Positions 60,922-64,000 of a DNA stretch of 64,000 bases are shown in pieces. The translations under genes and the position numbers were made by a program. The stretch's first letter is position 1, and each line of letters begins with the position of its first letter. The notes under the pieces are model-generated. The model had not been told where the DNA came from. It saw nothing but the letters and a program-made list of their open reading frames with translations, and searched no databases. Source of the stretch: Candidatus Nitrosocaldaceae archaeon (GTDB lineage Archaea; Thermoproteota; Nitrososphaeria; Nitrososphaerales; Nitrosocaldaceae); assembly GCA_026002835.1 (NCBI GenBank), contig BPGC01000006.1, positions 1 to 64,000 of the forward strand, read 5' to 3'.

Positions 60922-61998
60922 TTATAATAATGCTTTGCTCTTCAACATCTCTGCCAATAATACTGCTCCTTTTGCAGAACCCATCTTCTCATTATGTGAT
61001 ACTAGCACATATTTTATGCCATTCTCAAATATAGGATCTTTTCTTAGCCTTCCAACTACAGTAGTCAACCCATCGTTCATATCTCTATCTAACCTAGGTT
61101 GAGGTCTTGATGGATCATCATGAACATATATGTAATCCTTTGGTGCTGATGGCAAGTCTTTAATACTAACATTCTTTGAGTAATCTAACATAGCATCTTT
61201 AACTTCATCTGGCTCACAATGTTCAATGGTTTCAACGAATGCTGCTTCTGTATGCCCATCAATTACTGCTACTCTTGTGCAAGTGCAACTAACCTTAAAT
61301 TTAGCATAATCTATGCTAGAATTGTTAAACGTTCCTAGAATCTTTACAGCTTCCTTCTGAACCTTCTCTTCCTCTTTTGGTATGTAAGGAATTACATTAT
61401 CGAATATATCTAATGCTGCAACTCCTGGGCTTCTTCCTGCTCCTGATACAGCTTGCATAGATGTCATAAATACATTCTTTAACCCAAATCTATCCATTAT
61501 AGGCTTTAATGTTATAGCCAAACCAGTTGTTGTACAATTTGGTAATGGTGCTACAAACCCTTTCCAGTTCCTCTTCTTCCTCTGTATATTAAGTAATTCA
61601 GCATGATCATCGTTTATACCAGGAATTAGAATTGGAACGTCATCATCATATCTAAATGCTGCTGCTGTGCTTATAACTGGTGTATGTTCAGCAAATCTTG
61701 GCTCAATAACCTTAGCATCATCGGTATCTAATGCTGTAAATACAAGATCTATACTATCTGGTTTTATATCATTAACACTTTCTAATACCATATCTCTAGC
61801 ATACTCTGGTATAGGTTCTTTCTGATGCCATTTTATTATTCCAGTATTTGGATCTCTTAACGCTTCTGAATACTTCTTACCAGCAGATCTAGGAGATGCT
61901 GCTATATACTCAACTTGAAACCATGGATGATTGTTCAATGATACTATGAACTCTTGTCCTACTACTCCAGTTGCTCCTATTACTGCTACCTTTATCAT
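60922..61998 (-). CDS. asd: Aspartate-semialdehyde dehydrogenase
   Basis: 358 residues. Reduces aspartyl phosphate to aspartate semialdehyde, the branch point to threonine, methionine and lysine. VAVIGATGVVGQEFI near residues 4-18 is the NADP loop, PLPNCTTTGLAITLKPIMDR near 152-171 holds the catalytic Cys, and HTEAAFVETIEHCEPDEVK is the later substrate region. It matches the archaeal/fungal-type length. It is divergent from the regulator at 62074 by 75 bp and ends 42 bp from the tRNA. Confidence 0.95.
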   Translation of the reverse strand: MIKVAVIGATGVVGQEFIVSLNNHPWFQVEYIAASPRSAGKKYSEALRDPNTGIIKWHQKEPIPEYARDMVLESVNDIKPDSIDLVFTALDTDDAKVIEPRFAEHTPVISTAAAFRYDDDVPILIPGINDDHAELLNIQRKKRNWKGFVAPLPNCTTTGLAITLKPIMDRFGLKNVFMTSMQAVSGAGRSPGVAALDIFDNVIPYIPKEEEKVQKEAVKILGTFNNSSIDYAKFKVSCTCTRVAVIDGHTEAAFVETIEHCEPDEVKDAMLDYSKNVSIKDLPSAPKDYIYVHDDPSRPQPRLDRDMNDGLTTVVGRLRKDPIFENGIKYVLVSHNEKMGSAKGAVLLAEMLKSKALL

Positions 61999-62073
61999 AC
62001 TTCTAATCCTTACTCTTTATCATAATAATCTTTCTATAATAAACTTATTATGCTAGTTGACATATAATATCTA

Positions 62074-62865
62074 GTGTTCAAAACTTCAGAACTATTTGGA
62101 GAGTTAGCAAGTGAGACACGATTAACTATATTATTAATGTTAGAAGATAAACCTCGACGTTTGAAGGATTTGGCTAATAAACTAGGATTAACAGTCCAAG
62201 AAGTTCATAGAAATATATCTAGATTACTCGATGCTTCACTAATAGCCAAAAATTCTGATGGAGAGTTCGAGTTAACTGAATATGGTTTATTAATAGTAAA
62301 GCAGATACCATACTTTAGATTCTTAAGTAATAATAAGCAGTTATTTATTAAGCATACATTAAATTATCTCCCAGAAAAGTTCGTTCAAAGGATTGGAGCG
62401 TTGACTGATGCTAGAGTATATCACAGTTTACCAGTAGTGCTAGAGAAGATAAAGATGTTAGAGAGTAATGCTAGGAAGAGTTTAAAGCTATTGATAGGAC
62501 AGGTTTGGTATGAAGAAGGTGTTATTTTAGCAGATAAGATAAACAATAATGTTGAAGTTACTATATTGTTAAGAGAGGGTATAATATTTCCTAAAGAGAT
62601 TATAGAGTCTGATATGATCAAAAGTATTGAAGAACTTACTACTAGAGATAATTTTAATACAAGGATGGTAGAAAGAAATGGGGCAGCATTATATATCAAT
62701 GAGGAAGAAGCTGCGGTTATCTTTCCAGAAAAGAATGGAGAGTTTGATATGAGCCATATTTTAATTAGCAATAATAAAATATTTTATGAGTGGTGTTTAG
62801 ACCTCTTCAATCATTATTTGCAAAACAGCAAACCTTACATGCCAGATAAGATAAAGATTGTTTAA
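62074..62865 (+). CDS. Winged-helix transcriptional regulator with C-terminal sensor-like domain
   Basis: 263 residues. The N-terminal winged helix is SETRLTILLMLEDKPRRLKD then LANKLGLTVQEVHRNISRLL, with the wing DGEFELTEYG. The following 180 residues (LTDARVYHSLPVVLEKIKML, YEEGVILADKINNNVEVTIL, RNGAALYINEEEAAVIFPEK) resemble the archaeal FilR1-type middle domain found behind such wHTH regions. Starts with GTG; no ATG precedes the domain. It is divergent from asd, which might be a target, and its stop overlaps the next convergent gene by 4 bp. Confidence 0.8.
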   Translation: MFKTSELFGELASETRLTILLMLEDKPRRLKDLANKLGLTVQEVHRNISRLLDASLIAKNSDGEFELTEYGLLIVKQIPYFRFLSNNKQLFIKHTLNYLPEKFVQRIGALTDARVYHSLPVVLEKIKMLESNARKSLKLLIGQVWYEEGVILADKINNNVEVTILLREGIIFPKEIIESDMIKSIEELTTRDNFNTRMVERNGAALYINEEEAAVIFPEKNGEFDMSHILISNNKIFYEWCLDLFNHYLQNSKPYMPDKIKIV

Positions 62866-63248
62866 TGCATTTTTGCTTTTGCTTTTACTTCACTCCACTT
62901 TGCTAGTATGATCGATGCTAATGCTATGTATGCTACTTGGAAGACTTCTACAGCTATTCCTAATGGATTTATTGGCAACGCTCTCTGAGTTATTGGATTC
63001 TCTACTCTAGTTCCTGCCCATAGTCCTATCAGTATTATAGTTCCAGCAATGCCAACATAATACCATGCTTTATGATGCATCTTTACGGTAGGCCAGAACC
63101 AGAAGATCTGTAATATACCAGATACTAGGAAGAATATAGCTGTATTAACATTAAAGTTTATGACATTTGGGACTAGTATAAGATGGAGTATACCAGCTAT
63201 AACAGTAGATGCTCCAGCTCCATATAGTATGCCTTTTATTCCGCTCAT
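62862..63248 (-). CDS. Four-helix membrane protein of unknown function
   Basis: 128 residues with four hydrophobic stretches: GILYGAGASTVIAGILHLIL, TAIFFLVSGILQIFWFWPTV, YYVGIAGTIILIGLWAGTRV and AVEVFQVAYIALASIILAKW. HH and WFWPTVKMHH give a His-rich turn between helices 2 and 3. A second His lies in helix 1. No family is recognised; metal or heme contact is conceivable. It converges with the winged-helix gene (4 bp overlap). Confidence 0.65.
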   Translation of the reverse strand: MSGIKGILYGAGASTVIAGILHLILVPNVINFNVNTAIFFLVSGILQIFWFWPTVKMHHKAWYYVGIAGTIILIGLWAGTRVENPITQRALPINPLGIAVEVFQVAYIALASIILAKWSEVKAKAKMH

Positions 63249-63394
63249 ATCATATAGTTCGCATTTGTCATTAATAAAGCTAATTTTAAGGTAATAATTA
63301 AAATTAAATATATTACTTGATTTTATATATATTTATTTAAATTAAATTCTATAATTAAAGAAAGTATTTAAGATAATTATTACATAGTTATATT

Positions 63395-64000
63395 ATGGAT
63401 GCAAAATCATTCATAATAATTGGAGCTGTAATAGCAGCAACATTAATAGTTGTCCCAGCAGTTGCATTTAAAGCCTATTATCCGTTGGGTTCATGGCATG
63501 AAGATAGATGGAGTTATCATGAAGGATGGAACTATAAAGATTATAATGTAAATATAACTGGCTCTGCTAATTTATATGCTGCAATAAAAGAGTTCATTGA
63601 AGAGAATAGGAAGATAGATTTCATAGGAGCTAGTGTAATAGCGGAGAATGCATTAACTGATATGAAGGTAATAAAAGGTGAGTTTGGAACTGTTCAAGGA
63701 TATCTAACATATACATTTCATGGAATAAGTATTGATGGCAATCAAACAATTAAGCAATATGCAATAATAGATGCTGGAAATGGAGAAATATTATATACAT
63801 CAGAACCGATTACTAGTATAAAATATGGAAAATATTATGAGAATATTACTAATGCTAAGTTAGATATGTTCGAAGCTGCAGCTATAGCAAATAAAGAACT
63901 TCCAGAAGCAAGTGTAGAATATGGAGCGTTAAAGGTGTATGGAGATACTTTAGCGTATTCATTCATACTCAAGGATGATGATAAGAGGTATTCAGTATTG
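63395..64000 (+). CDS. Secreted PepSY-like protein, 3' end beyond window
   Basis: ATG 63395 opens 202 codons with no stop up to the window end. The signal peptide is MDAKSFIIIGAVIAATLIVV followed by PAVAF. The exported part contains repeats that resemble PepSY modules: AENALTDMKVIKGEFGTVQG with LTYTFHGISIDGNQTIKQYA then IIDAGNGEILYTSE, and a second one starting KLDMFEAAAIANKELPEASV with YGDTLAYSFILKDDDKRYSV. PepSY domains often modulate surface proteases. A TATTTAAG about 27-29 nt before ATG supports a leaderless start. Total length is unknown. Confidence 0.7.
   Translation, partial: MDAKSFIIIGAVIAATLIVVPAVAFKAYYPLGSWHEDRWSYHEGWNYKDYNVNITGSANLYAAIKEFIEENRKIDFIGASVIAENALTDMKVIKGEFGTVQGYLTYTFHGISIDGNQTIKQYAIIDAGNGEILYTSEPITSIKYGKYYENITNAKLDMFEAAAIANKELPEASVEYGALKVYGDTLAYSFILKDDDKRYSVL

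Noticed and set aside
1..64000. CRISPR arrays, rRNA genes or prophage
   Set aside because: No regularly spaced repeats, rRNA-like conserved stretches or phage structural genes were seen in the window.

Overview
The window is a gene-dense, low-GC (roughly one third G+C by eye) archaeal chromosome segment. It carries archaeal-type S-adenosylmethionine synthetase, NadM, GHMP-type shikimate kinase, KEOPS Pcc1, ribosomal proteins uS13, uS4, uS15, eS1 and uL16/L10e, a Pop5-like and an exosome-associated RNA-binding protein, and a tRNA-Tyr with a bulge-helix-bulge intron. Many genes have a TATA-like box about 27 nt upstream of the start codon, which suggests leaderless mRNAs. Internal genes often use a GGTGAT-type Shine-Dalgarno. 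Two secreted proteins end in a VPEFP-transmembrane-RR tail of the PEFG-CTERM type. Together with the 11-gene complex I operon and CopC/CopD chemistry, this points to Thaumarchaeota/Nitrososphaeria. No ammonia oxidation genes are in the window, so energy metabolism cannot be assigned further.

Layout. 1-1031: an IS5-type insertion sequence with 14-bp inverted ends beside the MAT promoter. 1.1-9.1 kb: MAT, CTP synthase, a DUF4367-like protein with a probable broken signal peptide, NadM, a tiny zinc finger, MetRS, adenosylhomocysteinase and a Rieske protein; MAT and adenosylhomocysteinase belong to the SAM cycle. 9.1-9.6 kb: decayed gene remnants. 9.6-13.9 kb: an alkaline-phosphatase superfamily enzyme, a prenyl diphosphate synthase and an HD-phosphodiesterase/acetyltransferase-like fusion. 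13.8-25.2 kb: complex I (nuoA-B-C-D-H-I, J-K-M-L-N), divided by an oppositely oriented PD-(D/E)XK-like gene. 25.2-29.9 kb: RNA-processing proteins, an SDR, membrane and secreted proteins, and a Dps-like ferritin. 29.9-36.9 kb: a coiled-coil protein, eS1, a nuclease-like gene split by an in-frame TAA, hemerythrin, SerRS, Pcc1, a DHH phosphoesterase and uS15.

37-48.9 kb: a CoA-binding protein, a winged-helix/membrane protein pair, a His/Met-rich secreted protein, uS13-uS4, CobT-like, metallo-hydrolase and NnrE genes, a flavoprotein, small zinc-finger and UPF0147/MTH1187 proteins, and two secondary transporters. 48.9-52.6 kb: a shikimate operon aroD-aroE-aroK-aroA with a SLC13-type anion transporter as its last gene. 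52.7-60.4 kb: uL16/L10e, two paralogous PEFG-type surface proteins, an NRAMP transporter and a 963-residue CopC-CopD-beta-propeller fusion. 60.4-64 kb: a small protein, tRNA-Tyr, aspartate-semialdehyde dehydrogenase, a winged-helix regulator, a membrane protein and a secreted protein cut by the window end.

The most unusual items are the CopC-CopD-propeller fusion, the HD-GNAT-like fusion, the nuclease-like gene interrupted by one stop codon, the PD-(D/E)XK-like gene lodged in the complex I operon, and the frame-disrupted secreted protein at 3.9 kb. No clearly new multi-gene defence or biosynthetic system was found.
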